Shown one piece after another: positions 10,298-19,921 of a DNA stretch of 64,000 bases; position 1 is the first letter of the stretch; every line of letters begins with the position of its first letter. The DNA comes from Rosenbergiella metrosideri (GTDB lineage: Bacteria > Pseudomonadota > Gammaproteobacteria > Enterobacterales > Enterobacteriaceae), in assembly GCF_022602565.1 (NCBI RefSeq), contig NZ_JALBCV010000009.1, forward strand, positions 62,001 to 126,000. The letters are read 5' to 3'. The notes beneath the pieces are model-generated. The model did not search any database. It was given only the letters and a program-made list of their open reading frames with translations, and was not told the origin of the DNA. Both the position numbers and the translations under genes were made by a program.

Positions 10298-11147
10298 ACA
10301 AAATAACGCCTGCTAGTGTTAGGACTGCGGTAATGAGAACAATAACTAAAGTAATCCTTTTTGCTAGCGCTACCGCAATCCGTGGCATTTCAACCTTATC
10401 CTGACACGAATCACATTCCAATGAGAATTGCGCTATCACCGATAATACATGATAGGGCTTATGCCTGAAGTCGGTCATACAACGCCACCACGCAGGTAAT
10501 GCTTTTTCACCATGCCCCAAGAATGCATAAGCTAAGCCAACAATTCTGACCGGGATCCAATCAATCCAGAATAATAAGATATCGACCCCAGACTGTTCAC
10601 GATACTGACGATTTTGCTTAGCCAACCATCCCTGCCACGCGCGAAGAAAAGCATAACCCAATAAGAAGACTGGCCCATAGTGCGCCCCGACCACAAACCA
10701 AAACAAAGGGGCTAGATAGAAGCGGTAATTAATCCATAACAGTGCATTTTGTAGTTCACGCAGATAGAGCTTATCGCTAATGTTATTGGACATTGGGTGT
10801 ATCACACTCAACTCTTCCGCCATTGCTTGGTGGCCGGTCACATCCTTCTGGTTCGCAGAATGTAAGTAGTCACGGTAATGCTGGCGACTTTGACCTGCAC
10901 CAATACAAAGAACACCGATGAGGATCCACACCACCAGCGATACAACACCGAATAGAAGTCCTTCGATAGCATGAAGAATTAAGGTAAAAATCAGCATCAT
11001 AAGCACCACTAATCCTACTGTACGAGTAAGCGAAAAGTGATGTTGCTTACGAAACAGGGGAACAAGTCGATGTTCAAGCTGCCAATGCCCCCCCCACTTG
11101 AATAACCGCTCGCAAATGAGAACGAGTAATAGCGTAAATAACGTCAT
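10296..11147 (-). CDS. ampE: Inner-membrane regulatory protein AmpE
   Basis: Integral membrane protein of 283 residues (E. coli 284) encoded with AmpD. Several hydrophobic segments are visible, at about 1-11, 43-85 and 140-170, and near the C-terminus (VIVLITAVLTLAGVIL). The family belongs to the CobD/AmpE group; its exact role in beta-lactamase induction or peptidoglycan recycling is not settled. It lies 24 bases downstream of ampD in the same direction, so the two are probably cotranscribed. Confidence 0.93.
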   Translation of the reverse strand: MTLFTLLLVLICERLFKWGGHWQLEHRLVPLFRKQHHFSLTRTVGLVVLMMLIFTLILHAIEGLLFGVVSLVVWILIGVLCIGAGQSRQHYRDYLHSANQKDVTGHQAMAEELSVIHPMSNNISDKLYLRELQNALLWINYRFYLAPLFWFVVGAHYGPVFLLGYAFLRAWQGWLAKQNRQYREQSGVDILLFWIDWIPVRIVGLAYAFLGHGEKALPAWWRCMTDFRHKPYHVLSVIAQFSLECDSCQDKVEMPRIAVALAKRITLVIVLITAVLTLAGVIL

Positions 11148-11171
11148 GACTTAACTCTACTCCCTAGATGA

Positions 11172-11720
11172 TCAGTGTGCTGCAATAAGTGAATGATAAT
11201 AATCCCAATCGAAAGAGGGGCCTGGATCTGTTTTACGACCTGGCGCGATATCACTGTGCCCAGTAATATTTTCTTCCGCTAAAGCATAAGCCTTAATAAG
11301 CGATAGAGTAATGGCGGATAAAGCCTGGTATTGCTGCTCGGTATAAGGGAGTTCGTCAGTTCCTTCAAGCTCTATCCCGATAGAAAAATCATTACAGTTT
11401 TCAATGCCTTGGTAACTCGACTGGCCAGCATGCCAGGCCCGCTTATCGAAAGGGACGTATTGCACTATCTCACCTTCTCGGCGAATGAGGCAATGCGCCG
11501 CGACACGCAAGTCTGCAATCTGAGCAAAATAAGGATGTTCTTGGGCGCACAATGTTCCGGTAAAGAGTTGATCAATATAGGGGCCACCGAACTCACCAGG
11601 AGGTAAGCTAATATTATGTACCACTAGTAAACGCGGTACCTCCCCTTCAGGACGTTCATTGTAATGCGTCGAAGGGACTCGGCGCGCATCGGTCAACCAA
11701 TGATCTTTTATCGTCAACAT
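11172..11720 (-). CDS. ampD: 1,6-anhydro-N-acetylmuramyl-L-alanine amidase
   Basis: Cytosolic zinc amidase that removes peptides from 1,6-anhydro-MurNAc during peptidoglycan recycling and so keeps ampC inducers low. It has 182 residues (E. coli 183). The Amidase_2 fold is marked by VVHNISLPPGEFGG with zinc ligand H35, and by GHSDIAPGRKTDPG with ligands H155 and D165. It is cotranscribed with ampE. In E. coli the divergent neighbour is nadC; here the next gene is ppdD. Confidence 0.96.
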   Translation of the reverse strand: MLTIKDHWLTDARRVPSTHYNERPEGEVPRLLVVHNISLPPGEFGGPYIDQLFTGTLCAQEHPYFAQIADLRVAAHCLIRREGEIVQYVPFDKRAWHAGQSSYQGIENCNDFSIGIELEGTDELPYTEQQYQALSAITLSLIKAYALAEENITGHSDIAPGRKTDPGPSFDWDYYHSLIAAH

Positions 11721-11955
11721 ATCAGTGTCATTACCACTTATCTAAGCGGTCCTTGTGATTAAACGAGGGTGTCCGACAATAAGCCAGACTTTATTCAAGA
11801 TTACCATAGGTATTCCGCGATACTTCACAAGCTTTAAGAAACTGCCTGAGAAAGAATATAAATATTGTGCAGCTAAATCCTAGACTGATCATACATCCTT
11901 CCTAACCACGTGATTCCGCTTTAAAAAGGCATTTTTACTGCGAAGGAAGGATATT

Positions 11956-12396
11956 ATGGAACAAGGATTTACACTGATCGAATTAATGATCGTTATCGCG
12001 ATCATCGCTATTTTAAGCTCCTTAGGTATCCCGGCTTATCAAGGGTATCTGCAAAAAGCCGCGCTGACCGATCTACTCCAAGTCTTACAGCCCTATAAAA
12101 CCGCGGTAGAGCTCTGCGCACTTGAAAAGGGAGAGCTTAGCACTTGCCACAGTGGCCAAGAAGGCATCCCCCTTCCCCGGACGACTCGCTACACCACCGA
12201 ATTAACTGTCAATAACGGCGTTATACGTGCGCAGGGAGCCAACACCTTAACTGGGCTTACTGCCGAACTTATCCCTACGCTACAACCAGAAATCGGAGCG
12301 TTAAGTTGGCAGCGCCGGTGTACTGCGGCCAATCAGACCTTACAGGATAACTGTGAACGTCAGCTTCGCTATGACGATGTGGGGAATAAACCATGA
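11956..12396 (+). CDS. ppdD: Type IV major prepilin (PpdD family)
   Basis: Prepilin of 146 residues with a very short leader: MEQG is followed by FTLIELMIVIAIIAILSS, the class III signal cleaved by prepilin peptidase before the phenylalanine. Glutamate +5 of the mature pilin is present. The downstream globular part has four cysteines, including CALEKGELSTC, consistent with disulfide-stapled PpdD pilins. An AAGGAAGG site precedes the ATG. It heads the ppdD-hofB-hofC operon and overlaps hofB by 4 bases. Peptidase and secretin genes are not in this window. Confidence 0.93.
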   Translation: MEQGFTLIELMIVIAIIAILSSLGIPAYQGYLQKAALTDLLQVLQPYKTAVELCALEKGELSTCHSGQEGIPLPRTTRYTTELTVNNGVIRAQGANTLTGLTAELIPTLQPEIGALSWQRRCTAANQTLQDNCERQLRYDDVGNKP

Positions 12397-13790
12397 GTAC
12401 AGGAACCACACAGCTTAAAGTATTTTGCGAAAACCATCCGGCACTTATCCTGTATGAAGATAAAGAGTCACTGTGCTTAGTCGTCATGTCTCCCCCCTCG
12501 CCGGAGGATATAAATCAACTCACCTTTACCTGCCAGAAAAAAATCGCCATCAAATCAGTGTCTAGAGAAGAATTCCTAACCTTTCAGCAACCTGCCACAA
12601 TACCACACCCTTTACAGACCGAATATAAAGGGGAGGATAACCCGACGACTATAGACTACTGCCAAACTATCCTTCGCCATGCGGTACAACAAAAGGCCTC
12701 TGATATTCATATTGACCCTCATGCCCAAGGCGCAAAAATTCGTCTAAGAGTAGACGGCGTTTTATATGTTTACGGTGAACTCACGTCCATCGAAACCACT
12801 GCCATCAGTAGCCGATTTAAATTACTCGCCGGTGTCGATATTGCCGAAAATCGCCGCCCGCAAGATGGTCAACTCAGCCTCATAGACCAGGAGATAAACT
12901 ATTCTTTCCGCCTCGCGACCCTCCCCACCAAATTTGGCGAAAAAGTCGTTTTACGACTGCTCGAAACATTTAGGGGGGATCTACAACTGGAAAATCTTGG
13001 TATGCCCCCTGCGCAGTTAGCTATTTTTAAGACGGCATTAGCGGCTCCCCAAGGATTGATTATTGTTACAGGCCCAACTGGCAGTGGTAAAACCGCTACG
13101 CTGTATAGCGCCCTCAACTCCCTGAATAGGGCGGAACGTAACCTCTGCAGTGTAGAAGATCCGATTGAATTGGTTATTCCGGGGGTTAATCAAACCCAAA
13201 TTAACCTTAAAGCCGGTCTCGATTTTCCCACGATCCTACGCGCATTACTCCGTCAAGATCCTGATATCTTGATGATTGGTGAAATTAGAGATAACCAAAC
13301 AGCGGATATTGCGATCAAAGCAGCGCAAACCGGCCATTTAGTCCTCAGCACATTACACACTAACTCTACCCTCGACACGCTGAGCCGCTTAACACAAATG
13401 GGCGTTGCCGAATACCTCACTGCCAGCGCAGTAAAACTTATTGTTGCTCAACGCCTCGTAAGACATTTATGTCAGCAGTGTCGACGCTCGTCCCCCGATC
13501 CCTTACCTGCACACTTAGCGTTACCCTCGCATCAACATTGGCTGGCGGTAGGCTGCCAATATTGCCTTTATGGCTATATTGGCCGTCATGCCCTCTTTGA
13601 ATTACTCCCTGTCGATTCAGCGATCAAAGAAGCCATCATCAAAAAGAACTCCACGCAAAATATTCGTGCACGGTTACGAGAAAGCAACCTAGACACTCTG
13701 TTTAAGGCTGGTCTGTACGCGGTGATGAAAGGGATCACCACTTATCAAGAACTGCTCCGTGTAGTAGGAACGGATAATGAAGCCGCTTAG
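12393..13790 (+). CDS. hofB: Type IV pilus assembly ATPase (PilB/GspE family)
   Basis: Secretion ATPase that powers pilin polymerisation. It has 465 residues (E. coli 461). The C-terminal ATPase domain carries the Walker A motif GPTGSGKT at 227-234, an Asp box, Walker B (RQDPDILMIGEIRD) and a His box (TGHLVLSTLHTNS). A zinc-type tetracysteine arrangement near the C-terminus (LCQQC and GCQYC) is typical of the family. The N-terminal domain is short compared with PilB. The ATG overlaps the ppdD stop codon, and the 3' end overlaps hofC by 14 bases. Confidence 0.94.
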   Translation: MSTGTTQLKVFCENHPALILYEDKESLCLVVMSPPSPEDINQLTFTCQKKIAIKSVSREEFLTFQQPATIPHPLQTEYKGEDNPTTIDYCQTILRHAVQQKASDIHIDPHAQGAKIRLRVDGVLYVYGELTSIETTAISSRFKLLAGVDIAENRRPQDGQLSLIDQEINYSFRLATLPTKFGEKVVLRLLETFRGDLQLENLGMPPAQLAIFKTALAAPQGLIIVTGPTGSGKTATLYSALNSLNRAERNLCSVEDPIELVIPGVNQTQINLKAGLDFPTILRALLRQDPDILMIGEIRDNQTADIAIKAAQTGHLVLSTLHTNSTLDTLSRLTQMGVAEYLTASAVKLIVAQRLVRHLCQQCRRSSPDPLPAHLALPSHQHWLAVGCQYCLYGYIGRHALFELLPVDSAIKEAIIKKNSTQNIRARLRESNLDTLFKAGLYAVMKGITTYQELLRVVGTDNEAA

Positions 13791-14976
13791 ACTCTATTCG
13801 TGGCAAGGTATCTCGTTTAAGGGAGACAATTGTTCCGGTTATCAACTCTGTACTCATCGAGAGCAAGGCGAGCAACAATTGATGGCCGAGGGTATTATTG
13901 CTTACCATTTTACGCTGAAACACCATCGCTTAATGCAGAGCTGGCAACTCAACACGCTCATCCTCTTTTTTCAACAATTGGAATCTATGCTCAATGCGGG
14001 ACTCACCTTATCGGTAAGCCTCAATTTATTGATGAGTAACCAGCCTTCGCTACCTTGGCGAATCGTTATTGAGTTATTACTGAAAAAAATTTCCGCTGGG
14101 GAAAAGCTCTCGGTAGCGCTCAACCAATGGCCGCAAATTTTCCCCCCTACGCTTTCGGCACTCATCAGCGCTGGAGAACTTACCGGCCATTTGCCCAATA
14201 GTTGCTTACAGGTGGTAAAGCTTTTAGAGCAGCGAAAGGCTATGCGAGAGGAACTCGTTGCTGCATTACGCTACCCTTGCATCACCCTGTTTTTTTTAGT
14301 GATCACTACTGCTGGGCTGCTCGCTTTTGTGCTGCCAGAATTTGCATTGATGTATCAATCGTTAAATGCCCCCCTGCCCTACCTTACGCAATTATTGATT
14401 AGCACCTCACAGTCTATCAATGCCATATTGCCCTTGCTCTGCGTACTCACCGCACTAATACTGCCTATTCTCCATTATGGCGAACGGCGTTATCCAAGGT
14501 GGAAACTGATGCGCCACCGACTGTTACTTACTACACCACTTGTGGGAGAAGTCTGGCGGAGTAGGCAGCTCTCATTACTCTTCTCAACCCTTGCCAGCAC
14601 GCAACAATCAGGGCTCACTCTGCTGAATGGGCTACAACTTGTCGCCAGTATTTTCACCTCACCTTTGTGGAAACAAAGTATTGAAACGGTTTACCAACGA
14701 CTCCATACTGGAGAAAAACTGTCGCAAGCGCTGGCCTATGACGATCACTATCCTTCATTACCCTTACTCCTTATTCGATCAGCTGAAGAAACCGGACAGC
14801 TTGATAATGCCTTTTCTCAATTAGCTATTTGGTATTCCAATCAAGCCTCAACCCTTAGTCGACGTCTTACCCAACGCATTGAACCTTTGATGCTTGCAGT
14901 CAGCGGAGGGCTGGTGGGTGCTGTGGTCATCGCCTTGTACTTACCCATATTCTATTTGGGAGAGGCATTAGGTTAA
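13777..14976 (+). CDS. hofC: Type IV pilus inner-membrane platform protein (PilC/GspF family)
   Basis: Polytopic platform protein that couples the HofB ATPase to the pilus. It has 399 residues (E. coli 400). Two T2SSF repeats are visible, with the conserved FFQQLESMLNAGLTLSVSL and SLLFSTLASTQQSGLTLLNG, each followed by membrane helices. The last helix (LAVSGGLVGAVVIALYLPIF) is typical of the family. The start at 13777 lies inside the end of hofB, which suggests translational coupling. In E. coli guaC follows nearby; here coaE follows directly. Confidence 0.94.
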   Translation: MKPLRLYSWQGISFKGDNCSGYQLCTHREQGEQQLMAEGIIAYHFTLKHHRLMQSWQLNTLILFFQQLESMLNAGLTLSVSLNLLMSNQPSLPWRIVIELLLKKISAGEKLSVALNQWPQIFPPTLSALISAGELTGHLPNSCLQVVKLLEQRKAMREELVAALRYPCITLFFLVITTAGLLAFVLPEFALMYQSLNAPLPYLTQLLISTSQSINAILPLLCVLTALILPILHYGERRYPRWKLMRHRLLLTTPLVGEVWRSRQLSLLFSTLASTQQSGLTLLNGLQLVASIFTSPLWKQSIETVYQRLHTGEKLSQALAYDDHYPSLPLLLIRSAEETGQLDNAFSQLAIWYSNQASTLSRRLTQRIEPLMLAVSGGLVGAVVIALYLPIFYLGEALG

Positions 14977-15086
14977 CGATTCCGTAATTGACAAGGTTTA
15001 CACCCCAGCCTATCCGCTTCATACTGACTCCATGACTGAGAATAGTGCGCAAAAGCGATACTAAAGAGTGAGGTTGGGTTAACACT

Positions 15087-15704
15087 ATGACTTATATCGT
15101 GGCGCTTACTGGTGGCATTGCGAGTGGTAAATCAACAGTTGCCGAACTCTTTGCGGCGAGTCACATAGAGATTATCGACGCAGACCTGATCGCTCGGGAG
15201 GTCGTTGAACCCGGCCAACCCGCCTTAGCGGCGATGACAGACTACTTTGGTCAGCACATTCTGTTGGATAACGGGCAACTCGACCGAAAAAAATTACGTA
15301 AGATTATTTTCTCCACCCCTGAGCATAAACAATGGCTGAATAACTTATTACACCCACTAATCCAACAAAGAACCCAGCAAAAAATCGCGCAATGTTCCGG
15401 ACAATGGTGCCTCTGGGTAGTGCCGCTTTTAGTTGAAAACCAGTTACAGCATCTTGCCCAGCGAGTGATTGTGGTGGACAGCGATGAAGAGAAACAAATT
15501 AAGCGAGTCTGTGAGCGCGACAGTATTCCTCGCTCCCAGGCTTTGGCTATCATTCACGCCCAAGCCACACGGCAACAGCGGTTAGTCATCGCCGATGATG
15601 TCATCGATAATAACTTGTCGAAAAGCGCTTTAGCCGAGAAAGTTTCTCAGCTTATTTTGACCTACAACCGATTAGCATCAGAATATAAGGGGCGCAATCA
15701 ATGA
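15087..15704 (+). CDS. coaE: Dephospho-CoA kinase
   Basis: Catalyses the last step of coenzyme A synthesis, phosphorylating the 3'-hydroxyl of dephospho-CoA. It has 205 residues (E. coli 206). The P-loop GGIASGKS lies at 9-16, the DADLIAREVVEPG motif follows, and a lid-region RVCERD is present. It overlaps zapD by 4 bases (ATGA), so coaE-zapD-yacG form one transcription unit, as in E. coli. Confidence 0.96.
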   Translation: MTYIVALTGGIASGKSTVAELFAASHIEIIDADLIAREVVEPGQPALAAMTDYFGQHILLDNGQLDRKKLRKIIFSTPEHKQWLNNLLHPLIQQRTQQKIAQCSGQWCLWVVPLLVENQLQHLAQRVIVVDSDEEKQIKRVCERDSIPRSQALAIIHAQATRQQRLVIADDVIDNNLSKSALAEKVSQLILTYNRLASEYKGRNQ

Positions 15705-16444
15705 CCCAGTCACCCATCATCTTCGAATACCCACTCAACGAAAAAATGCGGAGCTGGTTGCGCGTTGAATATTTACTGCAGCAACTGACAGCCTCGAACA
15801 ATGCCGACTCACCAGAGGCTTGCTTGCTTTTTTTACGTACTCTGACAGAGCTTCTTGATATTTTCGAGCGTAGTGAGTTACGCGCCGACTTGCTAAAAGA
15901 GTTAGAAAAGCAGCAAGGGAAACTACACCAATGGCTAGCAGTACCGGATATCGACGTACAAGCCGTCAATCAATTGATAAGTGAACTTAGCGCTCATAGC
16001 CATGCTATTAATACCGCGCCCAAGTTTGGTACGACGTTTAAAGAAGACCGTTTTATCGGCCAATTACGTCAACGCCTGTCGATCCCTGGCGGCTATTGTA
16101 ACTTTGACACGCCGACCTTACATCTCTGGCTACATCTACCTTTGGAAAAGCGTCAAGCTCAGCTCGATCAATGGTATTCAGGTTTGGCGGTATTACACCT
16201 CAGTTTACAGGCCATTCTCCATTTAATCAGACAGAGTGGACGGTTTATCGATGCCGAAACTCACCAAGGTTTTTACCAAAATTCGGCGGAAGATAAAGAT
16301 CTTATTCGGATCCAATTAGCGAGCGAAGATGAAATTTACCCACAAGTTTCGGGTCACAAAGCGCGATTTTCAATTCGCTTTTTTCCATTGGAAAACGATG
16401 GTAGAGTCCCAGAAAATTTATTGTTCCGACTCGCTTGCTGCTAA
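15701..16444 (+). CDS. zapD: Cell division protein ZapD (FtsZ-bundling factor)
   Basis: Cytosolic FtsZ-binding protein that bundles protofilaments at the Z-ring. It has 247 residues, the same as E. coli YacF/ZapD, with the conserved start [20 protein letters not shown] and the [17 protein letters not shown]-like helical N-terminal domain. The start overlaps the coaE stop, which implies translational coupling. Confidence 0.95.
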   Translation: MTQSPIIFEYPLNEKMRSWLRVEYLLQQLTASNNADSPEACLLFLRTLTELLDIFERSELRADLLKELEKQQGKLHQWLAVPDIDVQAVNQLISELSAHSHAINTAPKFGTTFKEDRFIGQLRQRLSIPGGYCNFDTPTLHLWLHLPLEKRQAQLDQWYSGLAVLHLSLQAILHLIRQSGRFIDAETHQGFYQNSAEDKDLIRIQLASEDEIYPQVSGHKARFSIRFFPLENDGRVPENLLFRLACC

Positions 16445-16452
16445 GAGGCCTT

Positions 16453-16653
16453 ATGCAACCCGAACCCACTACTGTTAACTGCCCACAATGCCAAAAAGAG
16501 GTCATTTGGGATGAGTTGAGCGCTTGGCGCCCCTTCTGCTCTAAACGTTGCCAAATGATTGACCTTGGCGAATGGGCAGCAGAGGAGAAATCTATTCCAG
16601 GTCAACCCACGCACTTTGACCATGAGGCATGGAGCGAAAAAGACCCGGAATAA
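16453..16653 (+). CDS. yacG: DNA gyrase inhibitor YacG (small zinc protein)
   Basis: Zinc-ribbon protein that binds GyrB and inhibits gyrase in E. coli. Starting at 16453 it has 66 residues (E. coli 65). It shows the four zinc cysteines in CPQC and FCSKRC, and the typical acidic C-terminal tail. An AAGAGG site lies 6 bases before this ATG; the longer frame from 16435 would read back into zapD. It is the last gene of coaE-zapD-yacG, with convergent mutT downstream. Confidence 0.93.
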   Translation: MQPEPTTVNCPQCQKEVIWDELSAWRPFCSKRCQMIDLGEWAAEEKSIPGQPTHFDHEAWSEKDPE

Positions 16654-16670
16654 CGCGACAAGATTGGCGA

Positions 16671-17066
16671 CTACAGCTCGCCTTTTACTAAGCGTTCAAC
16701 CATCTCACCATTCGCTGGCGGGAACTCATTAGCCTGTAAGTCAGCTTGCGGGACCCAACGTTGCGGTTGCCCTTCTTTCCCCCAAGGGTCGCCTTGCCAC
16801 TGCTCCACCAAGAAGAAATGCAGTGTAACGCTAACCTCCTGATAAGCGTGACTTGCCGTGCCAATAGGCTGAGCCTCGGTAACAGTGATCCCCGTTTCTT
16901 CCATCAATTCGCGAGTTAAGCCTTCCAACGCTGTCTCGCCCGCTTCGATTTTCCCCCCTGGGAACTCCCACTTATTTGCCATATGAGAGGTCGATGCGCG
17001 TTGAGTCAGAAAGATCTCTTTCTCAGCGTTACGAATAATACCGACTGCAACCTGTAAATTTGTCAT
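16671..17066 (-). CDS. mutT: 8-oxo-dGTP diphosphatase
   Basis: Nudix hydrolase that clears 8-oxo-dGTP from the nucleotide pool and so prevents A:T to C:G transversions. With the start at 17066 it has 131 residues (E. coli 129) and begins MTNLQVAVGIIRN. The Nudix box is complete at about 38-60 (G-x5-E-x7-REL-x-EE-x-GI). The frame is open to 17108, but that extension runs through the secA terminator and is not conserved. A GGGGC site precedes the chosen start. Confidence 0.95.
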   Translation of the reverse strand: MTNLQVAVGIIRNAEKEIFLTQRASTSHMANKWEFPGGKIEAGETALEGLTRELMEETGITVTEAQPIGTASHAYQEVSVTLHFFLVEQWQGDPWGKEGQPQRWVPQADLQANEFPPANGEMVERLVKGEL

Positions 17067-17088
17067 TATTGATGCCCCACTAGACAGT

Positions 17089-17116
17089 AAAAAGGCCCAT
17101 GTTTCCATGGACCTTT
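17089..17116 (-). terminator. secA terminator
   Basis: On the minus strand a hairpin (aaaggtccatg, loop gaaa-like, catgggccttt) is followed by a T-run. It lies about 30 bases after the secA stop and before the mutT start, so mutT probably has its own promoter or depends on read-through. Confidence 0.8.
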
Positions 17117-17144
17117 CCTGATATCAGCTACTTACCAGAACGAG

Positions 17145-19850
17145 TTATGCTAAACGTCCATGGCACTGTTTATATTTTTTTCCGGAACCGCATGGGCATA
17201 AATCGTTACGACCGACTTTACGTTCCGCTGCTTGGTTAGCCATTTCATTTGCTGCCGCAGTATCGTCATCGACATGGCTAAGCTGTTGCTGTTCCGCTAA
17301 ACGCTCAGCTTCGTCACGGAACTGCTGCTCCATGGCCTCAACCTCTTCAGGCATACGAACTTGGACTTTACTTAAGGTGCTGACAACTTCATATTTCAGC
17401 CCTTCAAGCATACTGGCGAACATTGAGAAGGATTCACGCTTATACTCTTGCTTTGGATCTTTCTGAGCGTAACCCCGTAAATGGATACCCTGACGTAAGT
17501 AATCCATCGCAGCAAGGTGCTCTTTCCATAGTGTATCCAGCGTCTGCAGCATGATTCCTTTTTCAAAGCTGCGCATAGTATCTACACCCACCGCGGCTTC
17601 TTTATCGGCATACTGTTGCAGCGAGTGCTGCAAAATACGTTCACGTAAAACTTCTTCGTGTAATTCTGGCTCTTTATCCAACCACTCAGTAAGCGGAAGA
17701 TGAAGCTCGAAATCTGTACGTAAGCGCTCTTCTAAACCGGCCACATCCCACATCTCTTCAAGAGATTGCGGCGGGATAAATTGACTAATAGTCGAGGTCA
17801 AGACATCTTCACGAATACTGTTAATAGTTTCGCTCACGTCCGACACGTCCAGTAACTCATTACGCTGCGAGTAGATGGCTTTACGTTGATCATTTGCCAC
17901 GTCATCGTATTCGAGTAATTGCTTACGGATATCGAAGTTACGGCTCTCAACTTTACGCTGCGCATTGGCAATCGCTTTGGTCACCCATGGGTGCTCGATC
18001 GCTTCACCAGGTTTCATCCCCAGTTTACGCATCATGCCTGACACGCGGTCTGAGGCGAAAATACGCATCAAGGCATCTTCCATTGAAAGATAGAAGCGTG
18101 ACGACCCTTTGTCACCCTGACGGCCGGCACGACCACGAAGTTGGTTATCAATACGACGTGATTCATGGCGCTCTGTACCGATAATATGTAGACCACCGGC
18201 TTCAAGTACCGCATCGTGGCGCACTTGCCATGCTTCTTTAATCGCTGCAATCTCTGCCTCAGTCGGCTCGGTCAACGCTTCAACTTCGGCGTGCCAGCTT
18301 CCGCCTAACATAATGTCCGTACCACGTCCGGCCATGTTAGTCGCAATGGTGACGGCACCGGGCTGTCCAGCCTGCGCAATGATATCCGCTTCACTGGCGT
18401 GGAACTTAGCATTCAGTACGCTGTGTTTGATACCCGCGCGAGCTAGCGCATCCGCAACCACCTCGGATTTTTCAATCGAGATAGTACCGACCAACACGGG
18501 TTGTCCGCGAGAAGTACAGTCTTTAATATCTTCGATAATTGCATCAATTTTTTCTTTCTCGGTCATATAGACCAAGTCAGCATTATCTTTACGTACCATT
18601 GGACGGTTAGTCGGTACGACAATGGTATCTAACTTATAAATACTGCTGAATTCGAAAGCTTCAGTATCGGCAGTACCGGTCATCCCCGCAAGCTTTTCGT
18701 AGATACGGAAGTAGTTCTGGAAAGTGATGGAAGCCAGCGTTTGGTTCTCGTTCTGAATTTCAACGCCTTCTTTCGCTTCAACCGCTTGGTGCAGACCCTC
18801 GGACCAGCGACGGCCTTGCATGGTACGCCCTGTATGTTCATCGACGATGATCACTTCACCGTCTTTAACGATGTAATCAACATCGCGTGTGAACAGTGCA
18901 TGCGCACGTAAGGCTGCCGTGACATGGTGCATCAGCATAATATTAGTCGGTGAGTAAAGTGACTCACCTTCTTCCATAATATTCTGTGCCACCAGTAACT
19001 GCTCAATTTTTACTAAACCGCGTTCGGTTAAATGTACCTGACGCGCTTTTTCATCCACCGAGAAGTCACCTTCACCTTGGAAAGTGTCGGAGTCTTCTTT
19101 ATCTTGGCGAACCAAATGCGGGATGATTTTATTGACTTGAATATAGAGTTCAGAACTGTCTTCTGCAGGCCCTGAAATAATTAACGGCGTACGCGCTTCA
19201 TCGATCAGAATGGAGTCAACTTCATCGACTAATGCATAATGCAGTTTACGCTGAACACGCTCTTCAGGGCTGAACGCCATGTTATCGCGTAAGTAGTCGA
19301 ATCCATATTCGTTATTAGTACCGTAGGTGATATCTGCGGCATAAGCTTCACGCTTAGCAGGGGCTTGCATACCGGGTAAGTTGATACCGATGGTTAAGCC
19401 TAAAAACTCAAACAATGGGCGGTTATTTTCGGCATCACGTTGTGCAAGGTAGTCGTTTACGGTTACAACGTGAACGCCTTTACCACTTAACGCATTAAGA
19501 TACGCGGGGAGTGTTGCCGTTAAGGTTTTACCCTCACCAGTACGCATTTCTGCGATGCAGCGCTCGTTCAGCACCATACCACCTAATAATTGCACATCAA
19601 AATGGCGCATATTAAACACACGCTTACTGGCTTCACGTACGGTAGCAAAAGCTTCTGGAATAAGGCTTTCAAGACTTTCACCTTTTTCCAAACGCTGACG
19701 AAACTCACCGGTTTTCGCCTTCAGTTGCTCATCACTGAGCGCGACGTAGTCCGGTTCCATCTTATTGATGACATCAACCACCTTACGCATACGGCGCAAG
19801 GTACGGTCATTACTGCTACCAAAAATCTTTGTTAATAACTTCATTACCAT
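17145..19850 (-). CDS. secA: Preprotein translocase ATPase SecA
   Basis: Motor ATPase of the Sec pathway, which drives unfolded preproteins through SecYEG. It has 901 residues, the E. coli length. Walker A (RTGEGKT, 103-109), the DEVD Walker B region, the preprotein cross-linking domain, the second nucleotide-binding fold ([14 protein letters not shown]) and the C-terminal zinc/SecB-binding site (C885, C887, C896, H897) are all visible. The start [12 protein letters not shown] aligns with the E. coli start. It lies 60 bases after secM, whose translational arrest is known to expose the secA ribosome binding site in E. coli. Confidence 0.98.
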   Translation of the reverse strand: MVMKLLTKIFGSSNDRTLRRMRKVVDVINKMEPDYVALSDEQLKAKTGEFRQRLEKGESLESLIPEAFATVREASKRVFNMRHFDVQLLGGMVLNERCIAEMRTGEGKTLTATLPAYLNALSGKGVHVVTVNDYLAQRDAENNRPLFEFLGLTIGINLPGMQAPAKREAYAADITYGTNNEYGFDYLRDNMAFSPEERVQRKLHYALVDEVDSILIDEARTPLIISGPAEDSSELYIQVNKIIPHLVRQDKEDSDTFQGEGDFSVDEKARQVHLTERGLVKIEQLLVAQNIMEEGESLYSPTNIMLMHHVTAALRAHALFTRDVDYIVKDGEVIIVDEHTGRTMQGRRWSEGLHQAVEAKEGVEIQNENQTLASITFQNYFRIYEKLAGMTGTADTEAFEFSSIYKLDTIVVPTNRPMVRKDNADLVYMTEKEKIDAIIEDIKDCTSRGQPVLVGTISIEKSEVVADALARAGIKHSVLNAKFHASEADIIAQAGQPGAVTIATNMAGRGTDIMLGGSWHAEVEALTEPTEAEIAAIKEAWQVRHDAVLEAGGLHIIGTERHESRRIDNQLRGRAGRQGDKGSSRFYLSMEDALMRIFASDRVSGMMRKLGMKPGEAIEHPWVTKAIANAQRKVESRNFDIRKQLLEYDDVANDQRKAIYSQRNELLDVSDVSETINSIREDVLTSTISQFIPPQSLEEMWDVAGLEERLRTDFELHLPLTEWLDKEPELHEEVLRERILQHSLQQYADKEAAVGVDTMRSFEKGIMLQTLDTLWKEHLAAMDYLRQGIHLRGYAQKDPKQEYKRESFSMFASMLEGLKYEVVSTLSKVQVRMPEEVEAMEQQFRDEAERLAEQQQLSHVDDDTAAANEMANQAAERKVGRNDLCPCGSGKKYKQCHGRLA

Positions 19851-19921
19851 GATTATAAATTCTCTTTATAGACAACAAATTCACGAGTTGTGACGACATA
19901 ATAGTTATAGTTAATCGTGAA
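19851..19921 (-). promoter_or_regulatory. secM-secA intergenic region, candidate secM-controlled leader helix
   Basis: In E. coli a helix in this region hides the secA Shine-Dalgarno site until SecM stalls the ribosome. Here I see a perfect 7-bp pairing in the mRNA between bases at the end of secM (19915-19921) and 19880-19886. The right arm lies about 20 bases before the weak secA site AAGAGA. Folding was judged by eye only, and the helix does not itself cover the Shine-Dalgarno site. Confidence 0.45.

Noticed and set aside
11721-11955. Search for a nadC remnant
   Set aside because: No frame resembles the C-terminus or active-site regions of NadC; the gap is too short for more than a fragment.
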